Assembly (NCBI GenBank): GCA_016617855.1
Contig: JAECUM010001738.1
Span: forward strand, 62,001 to 126,000
Reading direction: 5' to 3'
Origin: Megalonaias nervosa
Lineage: Eukaryota > Mollusca > Bivalvia > Unionida > Unionidae
DNA length: 64,000 nucleotides
A model generated the notes under the pieces. It had not been told where the DNA came from and ran no database searches. It worked only from the letters and a program-made list of their open reading frames with translations. The position numbers and the translations under genes are program-made. Each line of letters starts with the position of its first letter. Positions within the stretch are counted from its first letter, which is position 1. Below, piece after piece: positions 24,707 to 37,344 of the stretch.

Positions 24707-25738
24707 TTATCTTTTACTCTCCTCGTCGTTACCTTGGCATCTTAACGGTACAAGAGACAGTATTTATGCACAAAGATGATGTCGCGTCAACCTGTCTAAA
24801 CTTTACATTAATAAAATATGGGGTACACCAGTGAACTCACAAATGTCCATATTTTAATAGATATAATACATCAAAACATTAAAAAACTCATTCACTTGAC
24901 CGACAAGTCAACTGAAGCTCTTAGCAAACAACGTTGATGCACTCCAGCCCCAAATTCACACGTGCATTTCACACGTGCATTTTTCATGTCTGAGGTCATT
25001 TTTTACCACATATAGATCATCGAAGTGCAAATGCAAATCATTTCCCTATGTGATGATTCGGAAAAGAAGTTGTCATATAGACCTTTTTTGTTTTAGATAT
25101 TCTACTTTCCTTGAACCCAGCGGGTCTACTGCTCTGGTGCCGAGCTCTGTGCTTGGTTGACTATTTGTATTTCACTGTATCTATAGTGTGCAGCAATCTG
25201 TGGGAAGTGTACATGCCTCATATTAGTTTCAAGAAAATGTCTGAAACACCAAATTCACAAATAAAGTTATGTCAATATATTTCAGTTTTAAATAAATAGC
25301 TGAGTATCAGCATACTAACCATAAATTAATAATATCCACACGGGCCAACTGATAGAACTAACAGTTGATAACTAATGAATATAATGCTGAGAAGGTCTGT
25401 GTGCAATGAACACATGCAATACACATGTATATATGACCTGGTTAAGAGCTAGGGCATCGCTAGCTTAGACTACATCTTGTATGTGCATATCAATCATACA
25501 GACAGTTAAAGTGACTCTAGGCCTGCTTCTCGTATCAATCTAATCTACCGCGTGAAACTCGCCGTGTCAATGCTTCTCGACGGGTTTTATGTATGTTACA
25601 AAACAAACAAAAAATGAACATTATAAAAGGGCATTAGATGCACTTTTGGAATGCTGGGAATCGGAACTGTCGCAGGCAAGAATAAGATGATAAAAAGATG
25701 TCGGCTGTGTGGAGCAGAGGATAACCGGCTTTCGTGGA

Positions 25739-25742
<4 letters not shown>

Positions 25743-25812
<70 letters not shown>

Positions 25813-25815
25813 TAG
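25743..25815. repeat. (TA)n microsatellite
   Basis: Long uninterrupted TA run. The Tyr-Ile reading frames on both strands are artefacts. Confidence 0.97.
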
Positions 25816-25975
25816 TTCGAATTATCTCCTTAACCGTCAACAACAACAAAATCACAGAAATAGAGCTGGTTTTGTGATACGCATATTCGGAAAGCGGACT
25901 TGATGGTGCACACTCTGGTGTACGAACAGGTAATGATTGATAATTAGCCAGTAAGCAGGATTGGCCTATTTATTC

Positions 25976-26222
25976 TGTTGCTGTTGTGGGGTTTAACGCC
26001 ATTCTTCAGCACAAGATAGGCTATACATGGCGGCCAGTATAACTGGTGGAGGAATAACCCTGGAAAACCTCGGGAAGAACCACCAACCCACGAGAAGCTA
26101 CTGGCAGGCTTTCTCACGTACCCACGTTAGCCGAGCCTGAGGCTCAAACCCACGCAGACAGGAATGAGATGGCAGTGATCGGGAACTGTGAGGGCTTTAG
26201 ACCACTCGCCGCCCCCTAATGG
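25976..26222 (-). mobile_element. SINE family B, fullest copy
   Basis: Read on the minus strand: tRNA-like head GGCGAGTGGTCTAAAGCCC, B-box-like TGGGTTTGAGCC, body GAGAAAGCCTGCCAGTAGC and CCACCAGTTATACTGGCCGC, 3' signature TGGCGTTAAACCCCACAACA. It is the reference copy for the fragments at 9981, 11311, 11513, 17146 and 26525. Confidence 0.75.
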
Positions 26223-26524
26223 CCTTTTTGAAAATATGGAATATTTTAGATATGGAACATGCAAAGACGAATAGATGTAAAGATATTTAAGTTCTACACT
26301 GTTAAGCTAGTTACTGGGCCACAGAAGTGAACAATGCAAAAAAAAATGTAAAACTTGAACAGATGTCACGTAATTTTTACAGAAAGAAAAATGTACTTTA
26401 TGACATTGCTAATGACACGTTTGTTTGGAAAAATTATTCTTTTAATCATTTACAAATATTATTGTGCGAACAGCGAGGTTTATTTTCTTCTTGTAATGAT
26501 ATGGTATCGCATACGAGTTTACAG

Positions 26525-26668
26525 TGAAAAAGCTTGCCAGTAGCTTCTCGTGGATCGGTGGTTCTTTCCGGGGTTTTCCCGAATTCTTTCTCCACCATTT
26601 ATACTGGCATGTATAGCCTATTTTGTACTGAAAAATGGCGTTAAACCCTACAACAACAACAACAACAA
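26525..26668 (+). mobile_element. SINE family B 3' half
   Basis: Contains AGCTTGCCAGTAGCTTCTCG, CTCCACCATTTATACTGGC and AATGGCGTTAAACCC with an (AAC)n tail. It lies opposite in orientation to the copy 300 bp upstream. Confidence 0.7.
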
Positions 26669-27445
26669 TCAAATTCACCGGTAGCATGACTTAAACACGT
26701 GCAGGGGATAGCCTTAATTTGGCTGTGTATGACCGGTTTGTCTGTGTGGTGTACGAATGGTAGCAATTTTCTGTCTTTAAGAAACGACTTGAAATGGGTT
26801 ACATTGGTGTTATCTAAACTGTCATGCATATTTTGTTTATACTTGTAACGCCAGATGTTTGGCGATCGTCACAACCGCAGAGTTGGTGCAGATATTGAAG
26901 TGCTTCCTTTATGATTGAGAAATGTTGAGCATAATTATTTTTAGTGGAGCCGTGAGACAATTTTGCTTCATTGCAACTTTTGTACGTGTCCAGGGTTCAA
27001 AATTAGTGAAAACTCACAAGTTTTCAAATGAGCACAAAATTTACGACTGCTGGTTGCCAGATGGAAAGCGATCATCCTCGCACTCGGACATCCACTTGCG
27101 GTCGACATAGTGTGGCTCAGTCGTCCTCCTTTAATATTTTTGGTGCTTTATCATCCACTATCACGCATATCTTTGTACCAAAGCTTTCTTATTTGGTTTT
27201 GGAATACATTTACTTTAGTGACAATTAAACTTTTCAGCGAAAGTTTCCTTACAAAACCCACTACAGTCTGAGTAGAACGAATTCACCAGTACACATATAT
27301 TTGTCGATTTAGTAAGCTTTATGTTGATTGATTGGCATTTGATTGAGATTTTTACAAGTTAAAACGTTAATTGAAACTATAAAAATGCTTGTAACATAAA
27401 TGATTGACAAGCTACGAGAAAAACTTTGTCACTTGGACTGCATAT

Positions 27446-27496
27446 GACCGTTTGTCATTTGTACTGAACAAGACCGGATGTAAGCAACAACATAAT
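27446..27496. repeat. Minisatellite, left part
   Basis: About two units of a 25-26-bp sequence starting GACCG and containing TGTACTGAACAA. It resembles units at 28671-28738 on the far side of the fold-back element. Confidence 0.5.
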
Positions 27497-28661
27497 ATGA
27501 GGCCGTAGCGGACAAAAGCTGGTCCAATGAGAAACTTGCAGTTGAAATTTCAATGTCGTATGTCGAGAAATCCAATGATCAAATTGAATGTCCTTAAAGT
27601 TCCATTTTCTAGGTCGAGATTTTAGATTGTATCTGTTGAATTAAACAGTAGTGGTTGAAAGTTATATTTTTTATGTCGAGGTTTTAGACTGTGTTGTTTG
27701 AATTACACGGCGGTGGTTGAAATTTTCAATATCATACGTCGAGAATTCATAATTTACGTTTTGGTTCAGAGAGTTTATGTTGAAAGTTCCATTTCATATG
27801 TTGAGTATTTAGATTTCATCTGTTGAATTACATAGCGCTGGTTGAAAATTCGATGTCCAGTGTCGAGATTTTAGATTGTATCTTCTGAATTACAAGGTGG
27901 TTGTTGAAATTTTAATGTCCTATGTCGGGAGTTTCAATTTAACATGTTGAATCACATTGATTGTGCTGAAAGTTCCATTTCGTAAGTTGAGTTTTTAGAT
28001 TGTATCTGTTAAATTACACAGCGGTGGTTGGACATTTTATTGTGCTTTGTCAGAATTGCTATTTTTATAAAGTGAAATGATGGGTTGGTGTTAAAAGTAA
28101 CATTACACAATGTCCACTTTAACAATTCAAAATAATATCGAGTATTAAATACATCATTTATGTATTCAATTATGAGGCACTATTATATTTCGTGCATTTA
28201 CAGTTTGAAAGTTACTATTCACAGGTCGAGGAATACTATGAATTCCTTCGCTAGAGGTCGCTCTCGTGAACGGACCGCGCTATTTTTAAATAAGGTTGCT
28301 GCTTCTCGTTGCTGTGAAATACAACAGATGAAATCTAAATACTCGCCATATGAAATGGAACTTTCATCACAAATAGTTACATTCAACGTGTGAATTAGGT
28401 ATTCTCGAAATATGATATTGAAATTTCAACCACCACTGTGTAATTCAAAATATACACTGTAAAACGTCGACATAGGAAGTGGAACTTTAAACCACCACTA
28501 TAATTCAACATATAAAATCTAAACTCTCGATCTAGAAAATGGAACTTTAAGGGACATGCAATTTGATCCAACATGTGATATTGGATTTCTCGACATACGA
28601 CATTGAAATTTCAACTGCAACTTTCTCATTAGACCAGCTTTTGTCTGCTACGGCGCCTCAT
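27497..28661. mobile_element. Long-TIR fold-back transposon (non-autonomous)
   Basis: ATGAGGCCGTAGCGGACAAA at the left is matched, inverted, by the right end at 28661. The inverted similarity extends roughly 350 bp into each side with scattered mismatches. Each arm is built of sub-repeats of about 60 bp with the order TTGAAATTTCAATGTC, GTCGAG, TTAGATTGTATCTGTTGAAT. No coding potential. Its transposase superfamily cannot be assigned, and no clear target duplication was seen (left flank CATAAT, right flank AATGAA). Confidence 0.75.
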
Positions 28662-28670
28662 AATGAATAA

Positions 28671-28738
28671 GACCGGGTGCCAGTTGCACCGACAAGACCT
28701 GTTGTCAGGTGCACTGAACATGTTCGGATGACATCGGT
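28671..28738. repeat. Minisatellite, right part
   Basis: Two and a half units of a sequence starting GACC and containing TGCACTGAACA, the likely continuation of 27446-27496. Confidence 0.5.
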
Positions 28739-29740
28739 TGATTTTGTCAGACTTAGATTCAGATTCTTTATTTGCACTTAAACATTCCATGCTTATTGAG
28801 TACAACACCAAATGATCGTGAATATGGATTAAATGTTTCAAAACATGCTCCGTAATGAAATTATGCATGCACTATTATTGAGACTTCACAATGAGGATGG
28901 GATCTAATAACGTTAAACGCCTGTACATTTCAAAAACTAAATACACATATTTTACTAAATTACATATTTTTTTTTCTTACGAGTACAGTTTATCCGGTCT
29001 ACACATTTATCCATTTTATCACAGATTGTTGGTACTAACCATAACTTGCAATGAGAGATTTCTCAAGAAATAATACGTATTAAAAACCAATCAGCAGTGA
29101 GATTCATCCTCAGACTCGTTTTGATCTCACAATAAACATATCCTAAGGTATTTGCTTGCTTTTAGGGATTCTCGAAACGTCACTGTGGATGAATCTATTA
29201 TAGGATTTATCTCAATCTTGGTCTCAAACATCAATCAGGACATTAACATCCACTGAATCAGGGTATTTCCATTACATACATCTAGAAAACTATGGCATAT
29301 TTAAACAGTGTTTCAGCAGTCATAACCAGTTAGATATATTGTTTTGGGACTGATAGTACAGTGTTTCAACAGTAACGACCGGTTAGAAATATTATTTTGT
29401 GACTGTTAATACAGTAGTATATTCAGTGTGGTTAATATTATACTCCAACTACTTGTTATTTTGAACCGATATGATCCAATATTTACAAGACTTTTAAAAT
29501 TTGATAGGCAAGAGATCAAGTTCCACATACAAAGTATCATTTGATGTTGGCATTTTTGTTTTCATTCAGCACATATCTCACAAACTTAAATTGTACACTC
29601 TCACTGGTATTAGCACTAGGAAATCCCCAAGCCTTAAAGACGTGAAACGAAAGAAGTAATGTATTTGTAAAATAGTTCCATACGTTCTTTTGATTTTAAT
29701 GTAAGCATTTTTCAAAATGTAAGTTAACAACTTTAAAGAC

Positions 29741-30070
29741 TGCTCCGGTGGCCTAGTGGTTAGAGCGTCCGCCTCGGATGCGGGAGATTACGGGTTCGAT
29801 CCCTGGTCGAGTCATACCAAAGACTTATAAATTGGTACTAACAGCTGCCTCGCTAGGTGCTCAGCATCAATAGGTTAGTGTTAGGTCTGGTCGCCCTGGT
29901 GTCAGGATAATGTGACTGGGTGGGTCGTTATGCTACGTGTCTGCGATATGATGTCCTAGTGCTAGACATCACTATAAACTGCTACACTGCAGACATCGTA
30001 GCGATATGACTGAAAAATTGCCAAAGCTACGTTAAAAATCCAAATCACACACACACACATACACACACAC
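29741..30070 (+). mobile_element. tRNA-derived SINE, family A, copy 2
   Basis: Same architecture as 24375-24706: A box GGCCTAGTGGTTAGAGCG, anticodon stem-loop TCCGC-CTCGGAT-GCGGG, B box GGTTCGATCCC, shared body and (CA)n tail. Both copies lie on the plus strand, about 5.4 kb apart. Confidence 0.85.
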
Positions 30071-33000
30071 AAATCACAAACAAGTTTAAGTGCTTTACCT
30101 GCAAGAGTCTGTTGAGCTTTAGAAATCTACCATTATCTGAAAAAAGACAAAGATAATTCAAGATTCTAATAGTTTCTACTACTTTTCCACGTTAAAACAA
30201 TTTTTCAGAATTCAAAATAATCCCTCCTCGTAGGAAAACAGCAAGTTTCGTTTTATCTTTATTTACACTAGGTCTCTCTTCCATACAATACTAATCAAGG
30301 GACCCCCGTTAGACGCTGCATTTCTCCCGAAGTCATGACAAAAAAACCGTATGATCGACAAAAGAAAAAAGAACGAAAAAGACGTACTCATTTGTCTCCC
30401 CTACCTTGTAATGACATCTCAGTACATCCGAAGCTTGCCTGTGGAGTTCTCATTGCACATATTTTGTCAAGGGTACACAAAATACCAAGCTATATAATAT
30501 TTAAAATCAGTATATGGAATCGTTCACTCAGAAACGACTAACTTCAGAAAATGGTCTTGATTTGAAAATACACTAGCTTTCAGTATTGGCAATATTGATT
30601 TTTGCTTCTTCCCGAAAAGGACGATAGCTTTTAAAAAATTTGGAGCGTACAAAGTTTGACATTGTGGCATAAGCGCGGCACTATATTAATGATAATGTGG
30701 ATTAGAGGATAGTTTAGCAGTGACGATCCAATTTCGTTCGTCTGTGAGAAAACGAGAATTATTTTTCTTCAGCATAGAAAAATTATAAAGCGGGAGGATC
30801 TAATTGCTCCCACGCAGGATCTAAGTCCCTGATTGTGTTTTAGCTCAAACACGTGCAGGTACGATATGCCAGCTGATTGGTACATAATCGAGGCGAAGTC
30901 AAGTTTAGATCTTACAAAAAGACATGTACTCTAAAACCGGAGTAAGTCCTTAGAGCCGGCTCCCAAGTTTATGTTTGCCACGATCTAAATGGATCGCACA
31001 TGATCTGTTCATTGCCACAAGTATCGAATATGTCGTTAACTTGTTTTTTATTTTAAAAAAGAAGGAAAATTTCCAAACATTACTGATTATGCTAACGAAG
31101 ACTATCGACTATCGAAGAAGCTAAGGACGATAATTTATTCACGTTCTGATTACTTCATTCATACAGCGTTTACTCGTCTTCCTGACAAGTTAATGCACGG
31201 CTATAACTGTTAGCAAGCAAACAAGCGGATTTACTAAAGTGACGAAAATTCGAACAGTTCCGTTTTATTTGATATGAAATTACATATCATCAAAATATTT
31301 TTACTTTTTACAGCCTAAGATTGAATTTCGTGCTTTAAATGTTTTAAGAAGTTGAATTTCATGCATATTAACTGCACGTATGAGTTACGTCAAAAGCTGA
31401 TGTATATAATGTTATGTACTCACTGTTTACCGATTCAGATGTCAGAAATACCTGATGAGGTCGGCTCCAGCTTGTTTGACGTGCGATTTTGTAATGTCAA
31501 AATGTCTATTTGAGCGCATTAAAAAAAATAAAAACAGAGATTACATAGCGAACATAAACAACGTTTCAGTGCAAATGTTTGTCAGCCGTTTTTTTAAGTT
31601 TATATGTTTATGTGTTTGACAGAATACTAAACAGCACTATGAACCCTTGGGTTTTATATTATTGATGAAACACTTGCTCCATGTACCGGCACACATTTAG
31701 ACTTTGGCGAACCTTGTGATTGTCAGAGAAACATCAAGCAAGTAAGAAACACCAAGCAGGTGACAAGTACAAACCAAATAAGGAACATTAAGCAAGTGAA
31801 CAATACACGATAACCGTACCAGCTGCAATAAAATTGCAGATCACAATGGTTTCTCTTCAGTGAAAATGGAGTAGTTCAATATTTGTTTCAAAATCTTGAA
31901 AAAGATACTTTACAAAACTCTGCAGTTCACGTATCTAGTACAAGTGGTTTCTCTTTAGTCAAAATGAGGTAGTATAATTTTTTTTCAAAAACATTAAAAC
32001 ATTCTTTATGAAAACATTCTTTTTCTATGTAAGTCATTTTCTTCTAATTAACTTACAAATTCAATTTATCTTAGTTTGAGTTCCTCAGAATCTTCCCATC
32101 ATGTGTCAGTTATCAGAGGAAACTCTAAATAAATTTCTCTATATAAATTAAAGGATAACAGTGTTTCTTAGAATATTACGTACAAGATGTTGAGCATGTT
32201 AATTACAGACAAAGTTTGATTGTTTTCCTCTCTTTCTAATTGTATATAATTACCTGTTTTCAAAATTCTGGGATGCACTAGCAATCATTTTAATGCACCT
32301 TATGGACATTGACGGGCCTAAAACAGAGTGCACTTTGCGCATGTCTCCTATACTAGACAATTGGAAGGTGGTGGTAGACATTTAATTAACATGTAAAGAA
32401 AGAGCCACTAGAATGTGAACGTACTTGGTACCTATGAAATGTTCCGTGCACCATAATGACAGCTGATGAAACAAAGTAGCTGTTTCCATCATAACATTGT
32501 GTTAGGATCGATTTATTTCATTCAGAATTAAAAGAATTAGGAGTTCGGCAAAGCTAATGTACACCAGTAAAAACACCATATTTACTAATTTAGGAAAAAT
32601 TACCCTTGTTGTATCACTCCCACTTCCATTTTAGTCGTAATAAATTTAATCTTTAAAAAAATTATTGCATTTGTTCGGCAAATGGTTATACCAGATTATA
32701 TCTTAGATGCGTACACTGGAGTCGCTTATCAACAAGACAGGTAATACACCTTTCAAGTTTGTGAGTAATATATCTTCAAATTTTCCATCATTTAACAGCT
32801 GAAAGTTCGTACTGTTTTGTACTGGGTAGGAGTAATGTATATAATTGATGAAATTGTAGGTATTTCCTAGAAATAACAAAAACTGTCGTTGATCTAGATG
32901 TTTTAGAGCTACAGTAGGAATTACATAAATATTTTTCATTTTATTTCCTTTAAAATTTCAGTTTGAGGTTAACGACAAAAGTAGCCGGTATACATATACC

Positions 33001-33073
33001 GTACAACACAATTTGATTCACAGCAAAGGAAAACATCACGTCCACAGCTTGTCACAAATAACTGAAAAACGAA
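30071..33073. other. Gene-free stretch upstream of the UNC-93-like gene
   Basis: AT-rich, no coding sequence recognised. It must contain the 5' end of the UNC-93-like transcript, but no TATA box or exon could be placed with confidence. Confidence 0.4.
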
Positions 33074-33967
33074 TTGTTTCACAACTTCGTGGAATCTAAG
33101 TTGTGCATAATGTGTCAAGGAAATAAAATGGAGGAAACAACAAAAGAGAAATGTTGCAGAGGAAACGAATTGTATGGTACAGTCATTTTATCCGTCTCCT
33201 TCACGTTCATATTTACGGCCTATCTTGCAATTCAGAACCTTCAAAGTAGTCTGAACCAAGTGGATGGACTTGGAATGATCTCCCTTTCTTGCCTTTACGC
33301 CTTGATCATTGTGTCCGGTATTCTTGCGCCTGCGATCATACGTATCATGGGTGTTAAATGGTCCCTTATTGCGTCCTTCATCTGCCATATTATATACACC
33401 GCAACTAATTTTTATCCAACGTTCGCCACTCTTGTTCCTTCATCGGTTCTGTTGGGAATCACTGCTGGGCCAATGTGGACAGGGCAAAGCGTGTATATAG
33501 CAAACAAAGCGTATTCCTACGCGCAAAGAACAAGTAAAGATCACCACGCCATTCTGAGTATTTACAATGGAATTTTCTTCTGCATGTACGAGACCACGCA
33601 AATTACAGGTAACATAATATCTTCTCTCGTTCTACATCAAGGGACTTATAATAAAACTAACAATACGTTATGTGGAAAGGATGATTGCCCAATAGTTACG
33701 AATTCTTCTAGGATTGTGGAACCCGAGAGATATATTGTATACACATTACTTGGTGTGTTTCTGGCATGTGACATCATAGGTTTACTCATTTCTGCGTTTC
33801 TCTTGCCACCTTTAAATCAATCAGTGGCCGATGGCAATCAAGGCAGTGTAAAGCAATCTTTAATTTCATGTGGCAAAGCCTTGGGCGACCTTGACCTTTT
33901 ACTTCTTGTTCCACTGATCATGTTCATGGCGATGGAACAGGCGATTTTATGGACTGATTTCACCAAG
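33074..33967 (+). CDS. UNC-93-like transmembrane protein, first coding exon (partial)
   Basis: UNC-93 family proteins are MFS-fold membrane proteins that regulate potassium channels or traffic immune receptors; which role applies here is unknown. The exon codes for 298 residues with at least six hydrophobic membrane segments, including those around residues 35-60, 69-97, 99-118, 123-145, 220-243 and 275-292. It has the family-typical G-x-x-x-G-P-x-W-x-x-Q pattern (GITAGPMWTGQ) after the fourth segment and a glycosylatable loop with N-x-T/S sites (NKTNNT, NSS). It ends at ACCAAG/GTAAGC, a good donor in phase 0. The ATG at 33128 (MEETT) is an equally plausible start. The family is usually about 450 residues, so at least one more exon is expected; none was recognised in the rest of the window. 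Confidence 0.85.
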
Positions 33968-35169
33968 GTAAGCTATCCTTGTAATGTTACGTTTCGTTTA
34001 CATTTTCAGCACGTATATCAATATAAATCCACAACGTCTGGCTTCTTTACTCATGTAAAAGTTCATGTTGTGCAAATTTATTTGCAAAGGATGACAGTAT
34101 CAATAGATGTCGGACAGTCAGTTCTGAGAATCGTTGTTTCTTATGAGTATAGTGAGTAAAACGAAAGGTTTGTTTTATTACATGTCATATCATGTTACTT
34201 TTGGGTTTAAAAGGTCACATTCGTTTAACATAAACATTTATTTCACGTATACAGTTTGATAGAAGATTTACCATTGAATTTGATCCCTAAATCCTGAGTC
34301 TAATATTTACATTTTGCGGGATAATGGAGGGGGATGGAGATTGCAGATTGGACAGGGGTCCACAGTTTTTTTCTAAAAAGTAGTCTTCAAATATTTTTGT
34401 GTTACTTGTTTCAGCTAGACCATTCTTTGAAAATTGGAAATATATACTTGTAGAATTTCATTATGTGTTTTACGCTTAAGTTAATATTTCCATATTACTC
34501 GATTCGATCCAATGTTACAATGGCATCATGACCTAACGAGTATGAAACCTTTAAGAAATAGCTTAATTTCAGATTCAAAATTCAGTTCCAAGAAAGTGTG
34601 CATGTAGAATCTATGTTAATATTTATGAAAACCAATTGGCATTATACAAGCTAATAATTAAGTTTTAAGATATTTAAGTCGGGATTCTCAAGTCTATTAT
34701 AAATCTTAAATGTGAAAACTGTAATAATTCAAAAGCATTTTTTATCACCCATTTTAATATAATAGTCCTCAGAACATTGACAGTAGTAAATAAATATAAG
34801 GTTTCTAGCTCAGAGACCCCCTTCCCCATCCAAAACCCTCTATGTAGATATTTTCTTCAGCTTTGATGATGACTTTTACATGAAAAGGTTTTTCTGACAA
34901 AATATGTTTTGTCGGGGTAAGGGGGTCTCTGATCTAGAACACTTATATTCCTTTACTACTGTTACAGCCATGTTTAATGATAATTATTTTCGTACTTGCT
35001 AACTCTCATTGGCAGAATATCTGTTAACATACTGTCAGTAATACGGAACTCTCGTATTAAGCCGTCCATATAATATTTACGCCTCGCAAATAAGATCTTA
35101 TCTGATCAAGGAATTTTTTATAAGTGATACTTGCTGTTTTACAAGTATTTTTTTTTAGTCTCAAGTCGA
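33968..35169. other. Intron/flank between the UNC-93-like exon and the Polinton
   Basis: AT-rich and without recognised exons. Contains the inverted repeat described separately. Confidence 0.45.
34780..34962. repeat. Inverted repeat, about 46-bp arms
   Basis: The left arm ACAGTAGTAAATAAATATAA...CAGAGACCCCC (34780-34826) is matched by the reverse complement of 34917-34962 with a few mismatches, around a loop of about 90 bp. Probably a small fold-back MITE. It lies 200 bp outside the first Polinton gene remnant. Confidence 0.65.
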
Positions 35170-35470
35170 AGCTCAATTTTTTTTACACGCCGTTGAAAGA
35201 GAAACACCAACACCAGATATTATTAATAAAAACGGATTTAACGATGCGCCACTTGAAATTATACCAGAGCTTGTCATGAGCAGTGGTAAATATGATATTA
35301 CTCGAAGTATTCTACTGTAATACTTGTAACATTGTTTTACACACCAGAGGTTTTTATGATAATATCTGTAATATTGCATTAGAGCGTCAACATCTTGATT
35401 TGGAATTTATTCTGAAATATTATTGAAATCGTTGATCTGTTTATTCATTATACTATATTTGTTTACAGTT

Positions 35471-36764
35471 TTATACAATTTCAAAAACTGTAACACCAAC
35501 AATCGAATCAAGAAACTCACGGAACTTACTATTGTTAGGATCAGCTTTAAAATCTCTGTACTTGTTATAAACATCTGACGAAGTATCCTTATATCGTTCA
35601 TTTGTCAATACCTCATTTTTCTTTAACCAGCTGTAGGAATCAAACGTGTTTTCTACTTCACGTTCATAAAAATCTGTTTCATTCACCAAATTACCGTCTT
35701 CTCTTTCTGTTTCATCAATAATCCAAGTACCAAGCTTATTTGATTCAAAGTAAAATTTTTGAGAACAAGATATTGTCTGATAATTGCATATGCGACTACG
35801 AAATTTATCAGCATTAATTTTTGAAGTGATTTTCGTCCAAGAAAGGTAATCTGAGTAAAAGTATTTACTCTAAGCCATAATTTTTCGTATTGTTTTGTGA
35901 ATATTTTCTCGACTTCATTATAATAATTTCGCAATGATAATTGTCTTGAGGGTTGGAGTGATGGAAGTGGAACATCATGTTCTTCACCTATGTCGTAATA
36001 AGAACCAACCCCTACACCAAATGTTGTTCGATTGACTTCCTCAAAAACCTTTTCTCGCTCATCATCGCTGAGATAACTAATTTCATTGTCAAAATCTTTG
36101 ATTATCGCTAGAGATTTGTTAACAATAATCGGATCAAATTCTAGGTTTTTTTAACGCATCATTGATAGAAGTGCGTTTGAGTATGCTTTTATAATTAACT
36201 CAGTATCCGGCGTCATTCTATCAACTTTAACTAGGGTTTCCTTGTCGCGGTAGTACATACCGAGATGTTTAAAAAAATTTCGTTTTGAAAAACTATTGTA
36301 TAACTTCCTGTTTCTTTTTATTCCTATTATCTTAGATTCCGCTAGATTGTCGAGGTCATCATGGCTATTGTTTACTCGTTCTTTTAAATCTACTCTTTTA
36401 CCATAAGCTTGCGCTTTTATTAAGTTCGATTTTATAATCAAATCTAGATTTTCAATATTAAGCTCGAGCAATATTTTTTCTATCAGGATTCCAATTTGTG
36501 TATGTTCTATACAATCATCAGGATGACAGCAACTGCTTATAATATCAAAGTCTCGTATTGCTTTAAGTAGTTGTGGTCCTCGCATATGCATAACGAGAAT
36601 AAAATTTTTTCTTCTTCTGACAATGGAGTGTTTATCATTGGAATTGAAAAATATTTCCTAACATTTATCACACGTGCTGATAGTGATTTGTCTCCAACAT
36701 CTATTTTGGGGTTAAAAATATTATCATAAAATTCTTCCGCAATGATTGTAAATAATTGTAACAT
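35471..36764 (-). pseudogene. Unknown Polinton protein, about 430 codons, frameshifted
   Basis: Not recognised. Four overlapping open pieces on the minus strand (36537-36764, 36151-36591, 35683-35934 and 35471-35689) read as one acidic, mostly alpha-helical protein once frame changes are allowed near 36590, 36150, 35930 and 35700. It starts at ATG 36764 (MLQLFTIIAEEFYD). There is no signal peptide, membrane segment or familiar motif. It lies downstream of the fibre genes on the same strand with only a 20-base gap, so it may belong to the attachment module, for example as a fibre partner or assembly factor. That role is an inference from position alone. Confidence 0.6.
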
Positions 36765-36782
36765 TTATTTTATAACGTTAGA

Positions 36783-37342
36783 TTAAATCTGATCATCAAG
36801 TGTGTATATTTGAAATGCTGTCAGTCCTGGAAACGGATATTCAGCAGCGATAACATAAACTGGAAAATACAAGTACTTGTTGACAATATTTTCTGTCGGA
36901 ATCGTAAAATATTGTGTTGTTGAAATATACGTGTTTTATGTACTGCATAATATTATCCAGTCGATATCATCGTTTGATCCTTCCAATCGCCAATCATAAA
37001 TTTGACCAACACTAGAGTTTAATCGACCTCGCAAATGAAATTGCCAAATAGCGACTGCAATGGGACATTTAATTTTAATCCAAAAGTTTCAACTTCTCCG
37101 TTAGAAGTCCATTCTTCTCTATCAGAGAAAGCGTAATGAGGGTAATTTTCAGGATAACATGATGATGCGCTTACCTCAAACCCAACTCGGTTGTCAGTTG
37201 CCTTAAAAAGTGTTGAAATATACCCAACATTGTTTTTAGTTCGTTTTATACCACCACCAGATAGACTGTCAACGTTCGCTTTATTTGTCTGATCATCAGG
37301 GCTAACTGGGACATATGTTGTTATTATTTTTATGTCTCTCAT
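36783..37342 (-). pseudogene. Fibre head: discoidin (F5/8 C)-like domain, broken
   Basis: Likely receptor-binding end of the fibre. The open N-terminal piece (37019-37342) contains EVSASSCYPENYPHYAF and EEWTS. After a frame change at about 37020 the sequence continues with YDWRLEGSNDDIDW. These match the S-A-S-S, W and W-x-L-x-G-S-x-D-x-x-x-W landmarks of F5/8-type C (discoidin) domains, which bind glycans or lipids. One in-frame TAA follows near 36940, and the domain ends with a Tyr-rich strand and TAA at 36783-36785. Its ATG lies 2 bp after the stop of the shaft gene, so the two were either one frame split by a small indel or adjacent cistrons. No intact product is expected. Confidence 0.65.
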
Positions 37343-37344
37343 AT

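Noticed and set aside
35173..35379. Open frames on both strands at the left Polinton edge
   Set aside because: Neither the minus frame nor the plus frame starting after a pyrimidine-AG shows family similarity. It is not the missing UNC-93 exon.
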